Origin: Lytechinus variegatus
Taxonomy: Eukaryota > Echinodermata > Echinoidea > Temnopleuroida > Toxopneustidae
DNA: 64,000 nt
Reading direction: 5' to 3'
Assembly: GCF_018143015.1 (NCBI RefSeq)
Contig: NC_054744.1
Coordinates: 3,431,059 to 3,495,058 of the forward strand
Of this stretch, positions 46,587 to 57,274 are shown in pieces. Made by a program: the position numbers and the translations under genes. The notes under the pieces are model-generated. The model was not told where the DNA came from. It was given only the letters and a program-made list of their open reading frames with translations, and did not search any database. Each line of letters starts with the position of its first letter. The first letter of the stretch is position 1.

Positions 46587-47842
46587 TATGGCAAGCCGTT
46601 TGTACCATAAAGGCGATAAACCGAGTTTATCGCCGATAAACTCGGTTTTTCGGTCGATAAACAGAGTTTATCGACCGAAAAACTAAGTTTTTCACCGATA
46701 AACTCAGTTTTTCGGCGATAAACTCAGTTCATCAAGTGATAAACTGAGTTTATCGTGAGAAACTCTGTTTATCGTCGAAAAACATAGTTTATCGCCGACA
46801 AACAGAGTTTTTCTTGATAAACTAAGTTTATCGAGTGATAAACAGAGTTTATCGAGATAAACTCTGTTTATCGGCGAAAAACTAAGTTTATCGCCCACTA
46901 CATGGCCGATAAACAGAGTTTTTCGCGATAAACTAAGTTTTTCACTTGATAAACAGAGTTATTCGATAAACTAAGTTTTTCAATTTTGAAAAACCTAGTT
47001 TATCGAATCGAAAAACCTAGTTTATCAAATTCGAAAAACCTAGTTTATCGAAATTGAAAAATCTAGTTTATCACATGAAAAACCTAGTTTATCGCCTTTA
47101 TGGGACAAATGGCGTTTTTCGATAAACTCAGTTTATCATGCACTTGAAAAACCTAGTTTATCGCCTTTATGGGACAAATGGCGTTCTTCGATAAACTCAG
47201 TGTATCAGATTCGAAAAACTTAGTTTATCAGATTCGAAAAACTAAGTTTATCGGCGATAAACTAGGTTTTTCAAGTGATGAACTAGGTTTTTCAATTTCG
47301 ATAAACTAAGTTTTTCGATTTGAAAAACTAGGTTTTTCGATTCGATAAACTGAGTTTTTCAATTTCGATAAACTAAGTTTTTCAATTCGAAAAACTTAAT
47401 TAGTTTATCGAAATCGAAAAAACCTAGTTTATCGAGCGAAAAACTAAGTTTATCGGCGATAAACTTAGTTTTTCGGCGATAAACTAAGTTTATCGAGTGA
47501 TAAACTAAGTTTATCGAGTGATAAACATAGTTTATCGAAATAACTCTGTTTATCGCTGAAAAACTGGGTTTATCGCCGATAAACAGAGTTTATCTCGATA
47601 AACTCAGTTTATCACTTGATAAACTTAGTTTATCGAGAAAAACTCTGTTTATCGGCGATAAACTTAGTTTTTCGACGATAAACAGAGTTTCTCGCGATAA
47701 ACTTAGTTTATCACTTGATAAACTGAGTTTATCGGTGAAAAACTTAGTTTTTAGGTCGATAAACTCTGTTTATCGACCGAAAAACCGAGTTTATCGGCGA
47801 TAAACTCGGTTTATCGCCTTATGGTACAAACGGCTTGCCATA
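46587..47842. mobile_element. Foldback element made of about 55 near-palindromic GATAAAC..GTTTATC words
   Basis: Almost the whole 1,256 bp is a string of words of the form (GAT or GAA)AAACNNAGTTT(ATC or TTC), each nearly self-complementary and separated by 1-8 bp. I count about 55. The outer ends TATGGCAAGCCGTTTGTACC and, inverted, the same sequence at 47842 form terminal inverted repeats of more than 40 bp with one indel. CACACA lies directly outside both ends (46581-46586 and 47843-47848), a possible 6-bp target duplication in low-complexity flank. Two interior copies of a terminus-like CGCCTTTATGGGACAAATGG lie at 47093 and 47162. No protein is encoded; frames across it are repeat translations. 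Confidence 0.85.
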
Positions 47843-49958
47843 CACACACCGAATAACAACAGAGCATGCAGCACGTCACAGATTCGATTCAGATCCTGCC
47901 CTGACTTTTCTCTCCGCCCACCATTTTTTGCATGTTCCCACTTCTTCATTGAAACTCTGACTCTTGTCAGATTTACCCTTATACATGTAGACAGGACGTC
48001 AAGTTTGTATGGCCGCCTACAGGTAAGCAACTAGTATTATTCCTGATTTCCGTTCGATTTTGTGGTTTTGAGGTCATAAAACTAGACTTAAAAAAGCAAG
48101 ACTCGACTGGAGACCAATGACGGGCATATACTCTCGTAACAATATTTACCGTAATACCCACTTGTGTGATTCTTATATGCACGCTTGTCGAATTAGGATA
48201 AACACGTTTTTGTGTTAAAGATGTTTGAATTACACGGGAGTCGAATCCTCGCGTGGTGCATAGCGCTATCGTTGTAATGTAGGAGTGATGAGAACCCAAA
48301 CTTGACAAAGCCAAAGGCATAATTGGAGGTCTTTGTGACAACATTAACAATGCCCTAAAATAATAACAAAAATTACAATCAATGATTCAATGTGAATGTC
48401 ACATTCTCACTGAATCAAATAAAAAACATGGTAGGCCTATTCTGTTGATAGGCCTAAGTTACGCCCTAAGTTGGTAAGCCTCAACAATTAACAAGTTAAC
48501 GTTAGTAAAAGTAAAATTGGGTGCTGCAATCAATTTTGGCAATTTAAATCGCACTCTAAAACCCAAACTCGGACATCCCCGCTCAGCTTTGCACACCTCC
48601 ATTCTGAAATTGAAAAGCGAGCATGCGCATGCATGTTTACAGCACGCATTTCCAATTCATTCAGCCAAGAAGATGTTCGATATTTGGAAGGGTATCAAAT
48701 TTCTATTCCCCTTCTATGGGGAAACCTCACAATGACCATTGCAGATTTTTTGTGATACTGATAGATCGAACTTGTGTCATCTCTGCGGCAATATTTCCTG
48801 TGAAAACTCTTGCATCTTACAAGATTTTTTTTTTGTTTATAAGTCTATTGGAGTCCAAAATTAGCAAGGGTCATGAGAGTCTTTGGGAGGTTGGTATGAT
48901 GAGTGATTGTATTTGTGACTGGCCTTGTATTACCGAACGCGAGCATCGTACACGTCAGAAAATATCTCATACGCTCAAAAACTTGCAACATTCTTCCAAA
49001 GGGACTTAAATAGAAAGATGATGAAAAATGGTCAAAAACACATTCTAAAAGTCTTAATCTAAAAATAATGGAATATGGTCAAAATAGCTCGTTAGTAATT
49101 TTGTTGTTTTCTCAACTTTTCTCATAGAAAACACATGTTCGGTAAAATATTTCACATGCGAAGAGGGGTCCGATTGGAAGCTAATAACGTAAAAAGGAAA
49201 AACGATTTTGGCAAAATTTGTACATATTTTTTTGTAGGTAATTGTGTATTTATGGTGAAAGTTTGGTGAATATTATGAGAATTATGTGTTTGAACTTTGA
49301 TATGATTGAATTCACGAAAAGTGTTCGGTAATGCAATCCACTACCATACATTTAGGCTGGCCTTAATATTTGTTTATTTTTAGGGCAAGGCCAGTTTTCC
49401 ATTGGGCAAATTTCTATAGCTCAGCACTAATGGAAAACACAAAAAAGGGACACAACAAATCTCCAAGGCCAATTAGAGGGGCCACATCAGGGACAGTCAA
49501 TAGGGCCAATGGTTATGGCCTTCGATAGCCATGCCCTTGGATTGATTCATGCCCTTATTACTTTTAGAAGAGTAGAAGAGGAATAGCCCCCCCCCATCTG
49601 CCCCCTGGTACATGTAGATAAGATACTTTATAAAGCGAGTTGCAAGCACAATGAATGAAGTGTATAATTCAGTTCTTAATGCTTTTTTTTTAATTTCATA
49701 TTCTTTGATTTTAGATCTTCCAAGGCATGAGATGGGTTAACAAGCTGAGGACGAGGGAAATTTTCACTTTTGCCTTGAAGTGACCATTGGATTATAGCAA
49801 GAAATTATAGCAAGAGATTATAGCAAGAAAATCTACTTTACGTTCATCAGATCATTTCTCATAGACATATGCTGTTCTTGTCTTATGAAAATAAGACTAA
49901 TTCTTACTAAGGACATTGGAAGTTTTTCAGCCAAACAGACTCCAAGGCATCCATAGCA
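47843..49958. other. Spacer upstream of the small membrane protein gene
   Basis: The 128-codon frame at 48623-49009 and the 123-codon minus frame at 47979-48350 are unrecognised, with compositions not clearly coding. Acceptor-like TTTTCAG at 49924-49930 could open the exon of the gene at 49959; upstream 5' UTR exons may exist here. Confidence 0.4.
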
Positions 49959-50309
49959 ATGAGATTCAGACCTAGGCATACCCTCTCTCATGATGAGGCG
50001 GTCCAACAGGCGATGAAGCGTAACAAGTTCAACGAGAACGTCCAGACTTCTTTCTTCATCACGCTCGTCAACAACGGACTTCCTCTGGTACTGTTCGTAG
50101 CTGTGGTTGCGACCTGCGTCTACACTCGATCCTTTTACAAGGCTGGATACCTGTTGGCTTCTATTGCTGCATTTCTGTCCATTGCGTACACGATCTGGTA
50201 CTTCGTATCATACCTGTGCGTCTATGTCATCTTGTACATCAAGAAGATTGTGATAAACACATTCAGCCAAGGCCATAGCATTCAAACTCAGAAAGATAAG
50301 AAGCTGTGA
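49959..50309 (+). CDS. Small multi-pass membrane protein, unrecognised family
   Basis: The frame encodes 116 residues. A polar, basic N-terminus (MRFRPRHTLSHDEAVQQAMK, then RNKFNENVQ) is followed by hydrophobic segments at about 31-55 (SFFITLVNNGLPLVLFVAVV), 61-80 (AGYLLASIAAFLSIAYTIW) and 81-99 (FVSYLCVYVILYIKKIVI), and by a lysine-rich tail ending QKDKKL. Codon third positions are C/G-rich (TTC, AAC, GTC, ATC) against an AT-rich background, which supports real coding. The ATG has a purine at -3. An acceptor-like CAG lies 28 bp upstream, so it may be the last or only coding exon. I do not recognise the family and infer only membrane location; small endoplasmic-reticulum proteins often look like this. 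Confidence 0.7.
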   Translation: MRFRPRHTLSHDEAVQQAMKRNKFNENVQTSFFITLVNNGLPLVLFVAVVATCVYTRSFYKAGYLLASIAAFLSIAYTIWYFVSYLCVYVILYIKKIVINTFSQGHSIQTQKDKKL

Positions 50310-51489
50310 ATTCTTTTTGAATGGTAAGATATGTACAAGTACGGTACTACTAAGCAGCGTTCTCGCCAGAAAAAAATTCACCCATGTCGGGGACTGTGCT
50401 GCCACTCCTGGGTTTTCATCAAATAGAGGCGCTAAGGAAGCCCCATTGTGGCGTATTTTTAAGCCCACATAAATGCACAGATACTTGCCGTTCAGTCCAA
50501 AGAAAGAGAAGTGCAGCTTTCCAGCTTATGAATTGTAAATATTTTCGAGAAAAAAAAAAAGAGTCGGGCCCTGGTCGGACCAGACATGAGAAGTCAAAGG
50601 GCTTTGTCGTGTTTCTAGATTTAGGCTGGATCTGCAAAACATGTCCGCCGCTCCGTCGATCGTCTATATAGCGCACGCGTATCGTGCATGCACCTAGTTA
50701 GCGATCTGTGCATAAATGTACGGTACAGTATACAAAATGCGCATCCAACGAGCGTCGGCGCTAGCTAGGGCCCTGCACTGATTTTCATTTGCAAGTGGTC
50801 TTAAGTTGGTGGGACTTCGGCGCAACCCGATAAATGAAGTTGATATCACTAAGATGAGTTCATGGAGTGTATTATTTTTTTCTGAATATTTCCATTTAAT
50901 TTTTCCACGCATGTCGCTGAAATTTTACGCATGGTTCCACTTGGTCTCCATTTCCGCACGCATGGTGTTCGAACCATGCGTATTATACACTGGCGAGAAC
51001 GCTGCTACTAAGTTAGAACTCTAAATTTCTTGACACTTTAAGATACCTTCATGCATGCACACTGAATATCAACATAGATTCAGTAAACCAAATCAATTGT
51101 TATAGGTTTTGTTGTGTTCAGTGAGAACTACTTAGAGGGTAAAAGTGAATTTAGATAAAGCTAGCTGCTGCATGTATAAACTGATACTGGAACTCAATCT
51201 CACATGTACATGTATCTAGCAGTGTGAAAAAAAGGGAAGGGGATTTTTTAATTTTTATTATGAATGAAAAATCATCGCACTACATGTATAATTCATTAGT
51301 AATGCATCATAACTTGATGGAGTCAGTTGCTGTATGTCCTTCTTTTCTTGTACTTTCAAATGAACATTGATTTAGATCTGTGGTCAATAATTTCAGTCAT
51401 CGAAATACATATACATGTACATGTAATTGCTATATGATGGTAGAGTTCATAAGTGCACCCAATGCTAGCAAACAAGCTACATACATGTA
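50310..51489. other. 3' flank and spacer
   Basis: No exon is recognised. The short GC-richer stretch at 50560-50790 has frames without recognisable content. Confidence 0.4.
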
Positions 51490-52108
51490 TAGTTGAGGCC
51501 ATAAGTTTACATACATCCAGGAAATTCAAAGAAAAGTTGACACTTGCCAAACATCATAAAATTTACTGTATCTTGTGCTATTGTGACGAATTTGATATCA
51601 AACAAATGAGTATGTCACGCCCCTTCATCACATTGCTTTGTCATTAGGAGCTGAAAAATATTTAGGTGTCATTTTCCCCCAAAAATCTTAATATTTTAGA
51701 CAAACTAAAAGTAAAAACTTGACAAAAACATTTTGTATTTGTGCTAGTTACTTCTCAACACACACTAACATTTCAGATTACATTTTTTTGTTCAGTGGTG
51801 ACATATCATGATAATTTAAATGTATTTATAAATCATAGATTTGACATATTTCTATGAAACAATGTTTGAAAATATAATACATTTGGCCAAAATATTACTT
51901 TATTCAGAGAAAATTCCACCTGAAATATACTTTAATCCCAACGGCATCCCACTCATGTGAAAGAGCTTAATATGCTCTTTCATTTGTTACCAAATTCTTC
52001 ATGGTATTATTCATATTTCTGTAGATATAATAAATTTTAAGATGTTTGGCAAGCAAACAAATTTCACTAAATTCCATGGGTGTATGTAAACTTTTGGCCT
52101 CAACTGTA
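51488..52108. mobile_element. Non-autonomous Tc1-like element with Sleeping-Beauty-type ends
   Basis: The element is 51490-52106 with TA at both edges. Left tip TAGTTGAGGCCATAAGTTTA then CATACATCC; right tip inverted CAGTTGAGGCCAAAAGTTTA then CATACACCC. This matches the general form of Tc1 ends in vertebrates (CAGTTGA, then AAGTTTACATACA). The 617-bp interior has no transposase frame. Confidence 0.85.
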
Positions 52109-52344
52109 CATATTTGTCAGCAGCCATGTCATGTCTGCATGTATTGTGACAAATTCTACAAAAGTACGTACAGGGGTACAGGGCTCTGTTCATTAAGTGT
52201 TAACTATTTGAAAATAACCATTCTGTGAATATCAAACACATTATTTTTATGAATTCATGATATTGTGAAATATAAAAAAACTGAATGACCGTCACGTACG
52301 TATGCTTGTTTTATTGCAGTAATCTGAAAGACACAGGTCTGGAA

Positions 52345-53349
52345 ATGTCAAGAACAGCCAAGTGGACTGTGCGGCTTTCTGCTCCCCAAGAATCTCCAGT
52401 CCTGGGATCAATGCGGAAACGGTCCACAAACTATCATGAGTATGACCGAAGGCGACAGAAACAAAGAAGAGATGCTCTTAGAAAAGACGATAGTGAGGCA
52501 GCTAAAGTTAAGAAGGAGATGGAGAGAGAAGCTGCACGAATCCGGCAGCAGAGGAGGCGACAGAAGCTGAAAGAGCAAGGAGCATCGAGCCAAGGAAAGA
52601 AACAAGTCCTGCAAGCGAAAAAGGCGGATCCCGGATCTCGAAAAGCTTACTTCAGAGAATATCGAAGAAAGTGGAGAGCTTCAATTTCAGTAGAGAAGCA
52701 GCAGACTATTAAAGAAAAGGAAAGAGAAAAGTATAGAAAGAAAAGGCAGAATAGAAATAGAGAGATGAGAGAGGAGACTGAAGTTTGCCTTGATAAAGTG
52801 GAATCTGGTCTTGCCTTGGAAAATGATGCAGAGTCTGAATACGGGAAAGAAGTATCTGAATCGAAAGATCAAGATCAAAGAAGAGATTTAGATGCTATTT
52901 TCCTGAAGCAGAGTCTGCATGAGAATACAGAGACACACCCAGAGTATGAGGTCTATCGTGTGATCCATGTAAAAGAAGAAACTCCTGAGTCTGCCTTTCT
53001 CGATGAGATGGAATGGCGTAAGCTTGAAGAATCACATCAGAACAGGAAACCAGATGCGACTTATGAAGAGCAGAGAGTGGATGAGAATACAGAGACACAA
53101 CGGTGTGAGAATCAAGTGTGTCACATCCATATTAAAGAGGAATCTCCTGATCTTGCCTTTCCAATAAGTATTGTGGAGTCTGACCATAGGACACACAAAG
53201 CGAAAGAGCAAAAACAAGGCAGGGATTCAGAGGAATCCCATCCTCGGCATGTTCAAGTTAAACAAATGGTCTCTAAGTTAGTGAAACATCAGAAGAAGAA
53301 GTATTTGGAACAAGTTTTGTGTATACAAAGAGATAGGCAGAATCTGTAG
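52345..53349 (+). CDS. Highly charged nuclear-type protein with duplicated SUMO-like motif
   Basis: A TTTATTGCAG acceptor (52310-52319) opens the exon. The first in-frame ATG after it is 52345, giving 334 residues. Residues about 25-145 are Arg/Lys/Glu-rich and likely helical (REAARIRQQRRRQKLKEQ, YFREYRRKWRASISVEKQQ, KEREKYRKKRQNRN), with spacing reminiscent of 23-residue STPR-type DNA-binding repeats. Residues about 193-218 and 247-272 are an internal duplication 54 residues apart: ENTET, then IHVKEETPESAF or IHIKEESPDLAF. VKEE (K210) and IKEE (K264) fit the SUMO-acceptor consensus. Such sequences suggest a chromatin or DNA-binding protein, possibly of transposon origin. I cannot name a family. 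A 430-bp foldback element begins 35 bp after the stop. Confidence 0.65.
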   Translation: MSRTAKWTVRLSAPQESPVLGSMRKRSTNYHEYDRRRQKQRRDALRKDDSEAAKVKKEMEREAARIRQQRRRQKLKEQGASSQGKKQVLQAKKADPGSRKAYFREYRRKWRASISVEKQQTIKEKEREKYRKKRQNRNREMREETEVCLDKVESGLALENDAESEYGKEVSESKDQDQRRDLDAIFLKQSLHENTETHPEYEVYRVIHVKEETPESAFLDEMEWRKLEESHQNRKPDATYEEQRVDENTETQRCENQVCHIHIKEESPDLAFPISIVESDHRTHKAKEQKQGRDSEESHPRHVQVKQMVSKLVKHQKKKYLEQVLCIQRDRQNL

Positions 53350-53383
53350 AAACAGTCCATTCAATTTTATGTTCAAACTAAAT

Positions 53384-53813
53384 GGCCCGAATTCACAAAG
53401 GTGGTTTTGAAAACCCATGGTTGAATCCTTGGTTTATGCAGATTTCCTGTATAAATTGCGCTTAATCTACCGCGTATTCGGCACGTATATAAAAAAATGT
53501 CCAATGCTGATGCGCGCTTTTGTCACAGTGCGCCAAATTGACGCCTGTTACCATGGTTAGATACGCTATTTTATTCATGAGTCCATTGTTTGAAGAGTGG
53601 ACTCGTTATTCAAAACCGGTGGACTCATGAATAAAATAGCAAGGATAACCATGGCTACAGGCATCAATTTGACACACTGTGGCAATAGCGTGCATCAGCA
53701 TTGGTCATTTTTTAATATCTACGCGTTAAAATAAGCTTAATTAAGACAGGAAATCTGAATAAACCATGGACTCAACCGTGGGTTCTCAAAACCACCTTTG
53801 TGAATTTGGGTCA
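53384..53813. mobile_element. 430-bp foldback element with arms near 200 bp, in the 3' flank of the charged-protein gene
   Basis: GGCCCGAATTCACAAAGGTG at the left edge is mirrored by CACCTTTGTGAATTTGGGTC at the right. Pairing continues through GATTTCCTGTAT, GCTGATGCGCGC, CCATGGTTA and TTATTCATGAGTCCA to a short centre near 53595. It lies inside the probable 3' UTR. Confidence 0.85.
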
Positions 53814-54403
53814 TTAAGATTTCCATGAAAACTTTTTCATTTTTAAGAAATGCATAAATTCAAGATTGTAATAGGAAGTCTAGTAGCTTATTACTTGAAA
53901 CTTCATTATTATCATTTCCCAACTGATTTAAATGCTTCTATTGTCATTTCTTTTTCTAATTAGGGTTACTTCCTTAATTAGCATTCCAGAAACCAAGAAA
54001 ATCCTTTAAAATAAATTGTCCTGTCATATTCTCCATATCATAACTGTTTTGAAGTTTGGGGCATACAGATGCATTTATCTAGTACTTAATGGAATAGTGA
54101 TATGTGCATTTGGGATTTTCCAAAGACAAATGTAGGCGTCAGTAAGAGTCATATTTTTTTCACTTACAAGTCATATTTGTCAAACGTGAACATGTTCTTG
54201 CTTTTATTGAAATTTCATTTTCATTCTGTACTTCATATTATGTTATATTATCTTGCATAAGGAATGCTAGTTCTGGTAATATACAGTATTGACTTCTTAA
54301 GTTTTATTGATAATGTCAATAGAATGTGTTTACATTTATTGGAAAATCATTGTTAGGGTGAATTGTATTTTTGTGCATAGAAATTATACAGACAGCACTT
54401 TTT
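53814..54403. other. AT-rich spacer
   Basis: I see no exon or element border here. Confidence 0.4.
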
Positions 54404-55836
54404 GTCTCACCTGCGAAGCAAAGTGAGACTATAGGCGCCGCTTTTCCGACGGCGACGGCGGCGGCGGCGTCAACATCAAATCTTAACCTGAGGTTAAGTT
54501 TTTGAAATGACATCATAACTTAGAAAGTATATGGACCTAGTTAATAAAACTTGGCCATAAGGTTAATCAAGTATTACTGAATATCCTATTAGAGTTTCAT
54601 GTCACATGACCAAGGTCAAAGGTCATTTAGGGTCAATGAACTTAGACCATGTTGGAGGAATCAACATCGAAATCTTAACCTGAGGTTAAGTTTTTGAAAT
54701 GTCATCATAACTTAGAAAATATATGGACCTAGTTCATGAAACTTGGACATAAGGTTAATCAAGTATCAATGAACATCCTGCATGAGTTTCACGTCACATG
54801 ACCAAGGTCAAAGGTCATTTAGGGTCAATGAACTTTGGCCGAATTGGGGATATCTGTTGAATTCCCATCATAACTTTGAAAGTTTATGGATCTGATTCAT
54901 GAAACTTGGACATAATAGTAATCAAGCATCACTGAACATTTTGTGCAAGTTTCAGGTCTCATGATTAAGGTCAAAGGTCATTTAGGGTCAATGAACTTTG
55001 GCCGAATCGGGGGTATCTGTTGAATTACCATCATAACTTTGAAAGTTTATGGATCTGATTCATGAAACTTGGACATAATAGTAATCAAGCATCACTGAAC
55101 ATTTTGTGCAAGTTTCACGTCACATGATCAAGGTCAAAGGTCATTTAGGGTCAATGAACTTTGGCCGAATTGGGGATATCTGTTGAATTCCCATCATAAC
55201 TTTGAAAGTTTATGGATCTGATTCATGAAACTTGGACATAATAGTAATCAAGCATCACTGAACATTTTGTGCAAGTTTCAGGTCTCATGATTAAGGTCAA
55301 AGGTCATTTAGGGTCAATGAACTTTGGCCGAATCGGGGGTATCTGTTGAATTACCATCATAACTTTGAAAGTTTATTGGTCTAGTTCGTTAAACTTGGAC
55401 ATTAGAGTAACCAAGTATCACTGAACATCCTGTGCGTGTTTCAGGTCACATGTCCAAGGTCAAAGGTCAATGAACTTTAGCCGAATTGGGTGTATCTGTT
55501 GAATTACCATCATAACTTTGAAAGTTTATGGATCTGATTCATAAAACTTGTACATAAGAGTAATCAAGTATCACTGAACATCCTGTTCCAGTTTCAGGTC
55601 ACATGATCAAGGTCAAAGGTCATGTAAGGTCAATGAACTTTGGCCATGTTGGGGTTTTTTGTTGAATAACCATCATATCTCTGTAAGTTTATTGGTCTAG
55701 TTCATAAAAAGAGGACATAAGAGTAACCATGTATCACTGAACATCTTGTGCGAGTTAGAGTAGTATGCAAAGTCAGCACTGCTGCTATATTGAACCGCGT
55801 GATGCAGGTGAGACGGCCAGAGGCATTCCACTTGTT
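54404..55836 (+). repeat. Tandem-repeat element with seven perfect DR1 words
   Basis: A GTCTCACCTGCGAAGC head and GGCGGCGGCGGCGTCAACAT block are followed by tandem units of about 163 bp (192, 163, 163, 163, 163 and 153 bp spacing) and a tail with inverted GCAGGTGAGAC (55804-55814). Each unit contains AGGTCAAAGGTCA, at 54613, 54805, 54968, 55131, 55294, 55457 and 55610, usually followed by GGGTCAATGAACTTTGGCC. AGGTCA-A-AGGTCA is the textbook DR1 site for HNF4, COUP-TF or RXR partners. A diverged relative lies at 20.6-20.98 kb. Confidence 0.85.
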
Positions 55837-56830
55837 TTAAAGAAGTATCAAATGATGTGACGAACAAAATATTCTGAGAGAACAAAACATTGCATTTGGG
55901 GAAAATTTTGTGTGGAGAATTGAGCAAATTTTGGGGCCTGCCGCCTGTTCAAAATGAAGATCTAACTTTATGGTAGACTTTGTCATTTTGCATTTTGATA
56001 TAAAGTCGTTTCGAAGAACTTTTATGGGGGGTGGGTTTCAAGGGCCCCCAAGCCCGCCCCATGTACATTAAACGTCTCACTGTAACATCTCAAAGTATGT
56101 AATCAAATACAGCCATCATAAAAATAATCAGCATTATTGATTTGTTCAAAGGGCATCATGCAATGAAATACTGATTTCACCGTCCATGAATAGGCTAAAC
56201 AGAACATGAGACCACACACAAGAGCTGACACAGCCATTTCCATACAGGGGACGGGGGCCATCATGTATAGCATTTATGTCACACAGTTTTTCTGCAGCAT
56301 ACCTAAGATGTTTGATTTACCTGTAACTTGTCTACAGTTTACAGTATGTTTTTATCAAAGTTGATGGAAATATAACAAATATAGTGCCTCAAAAAGGACA
56401 AGTAAAACTTAAGTGACTCTCTCTCTTTTATTCTTCCTCCCTCTCCCCCTCTCTCTCCTCTTTTTTATTCCATCCTGCCAGTCCCATCCTCTTTCTCTCT
56501 CCGTCCTGTATACTGTATGTATAAATTCTGTTTTCTTAATTCATTCTCATGGCAACTCTATACTGATTGCTGCTGCACGTTCTACCAATGACTGTTTGGA
56601 TGGCCCATTGAAAACCATTGTAGACACTTTTTAAACAACTCCATGATAGTTAACTTTTATGATTGTGTTGTGTCTTAACTCAGAATTTATGTTTATAATT
56701 GAAGATATTTTTGTGTGTGTATGTGTTTTTTAACATCTCATTTCCACCATCTCTCCCATCTTGTATGTTACACAGTTTCTCCCTTTTTTAAATTTAGTAA
56801 TCATTGCCTGTTCGTGATTCATGTGAACAC
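55837..56830. other. Spacer with CT-rich tract
   Basis: A CTCTCTC/CCCTCTCC tract lies at about 56416-56500. No exon is recognised. Confidence 0.45.
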
Positions 56831-57274
56831 TTAAAGGGGAAGTTCACCCCGAAGTAAAGCTTGTTCTAAAAGTACCAGAAAAAAAAACATTGGTGAAGAC
56901 TTGAGGAAAATCAAGGTTTTAAAAATATATTTGTGACTTCATATACTAGCAGCTGTTATGTATGTTATGCAATATAATGTCTAACTTTCAATGACTTTTT
57001 TTTCTTTCAGGAGTTAATAATTTGTTGATATACTAAAAGTATTAAGATAAAAACTGTTTTCAATATTTTTGAGAAAATGGCATTTCATTGATTTGTTACT
57101 GCATGATACATACAAGGAAGCTGCTCACATATAACTTCACAAATTGAAATTTAAATTCTGATAATTTTTTGAAATGTAGTGGATTTTTCTCAAACATTCA
57201 ACATATGTTTTTTGGTACTATTTTTGGGGTATCAATATATTAAACTTTTTGTCAAGGTGAACTTACCCTTTCAT
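56831..57274. mobile_element. TTAA-type MITE, second family
   Basis: TTAA (56831-56834) is followed by AGGGGAAGTTCACCCC. The right end reads GGTGAACTTACCCT, followed by TTCA, which is a decayed TTAA. The tips are similar in style to family M1 but the interior differs. Confidence 0.65.

Noticed and set aside
46704-46898. Frame with repeated DKLSLS-like peptide
   Set aside because: Translation of the palindromic-word array.
40350-47842. CRISPR-like array
   Set aside because: Repeats lack uniform spacers, are mirrored around a centre and have terminal inverted repeats; the genome is eukaryotic.
48623-49009. 128-codon frame as a gene
   Set aside because: No recognisable domain, codon bias or splice context; overlapping frames are similar in length.
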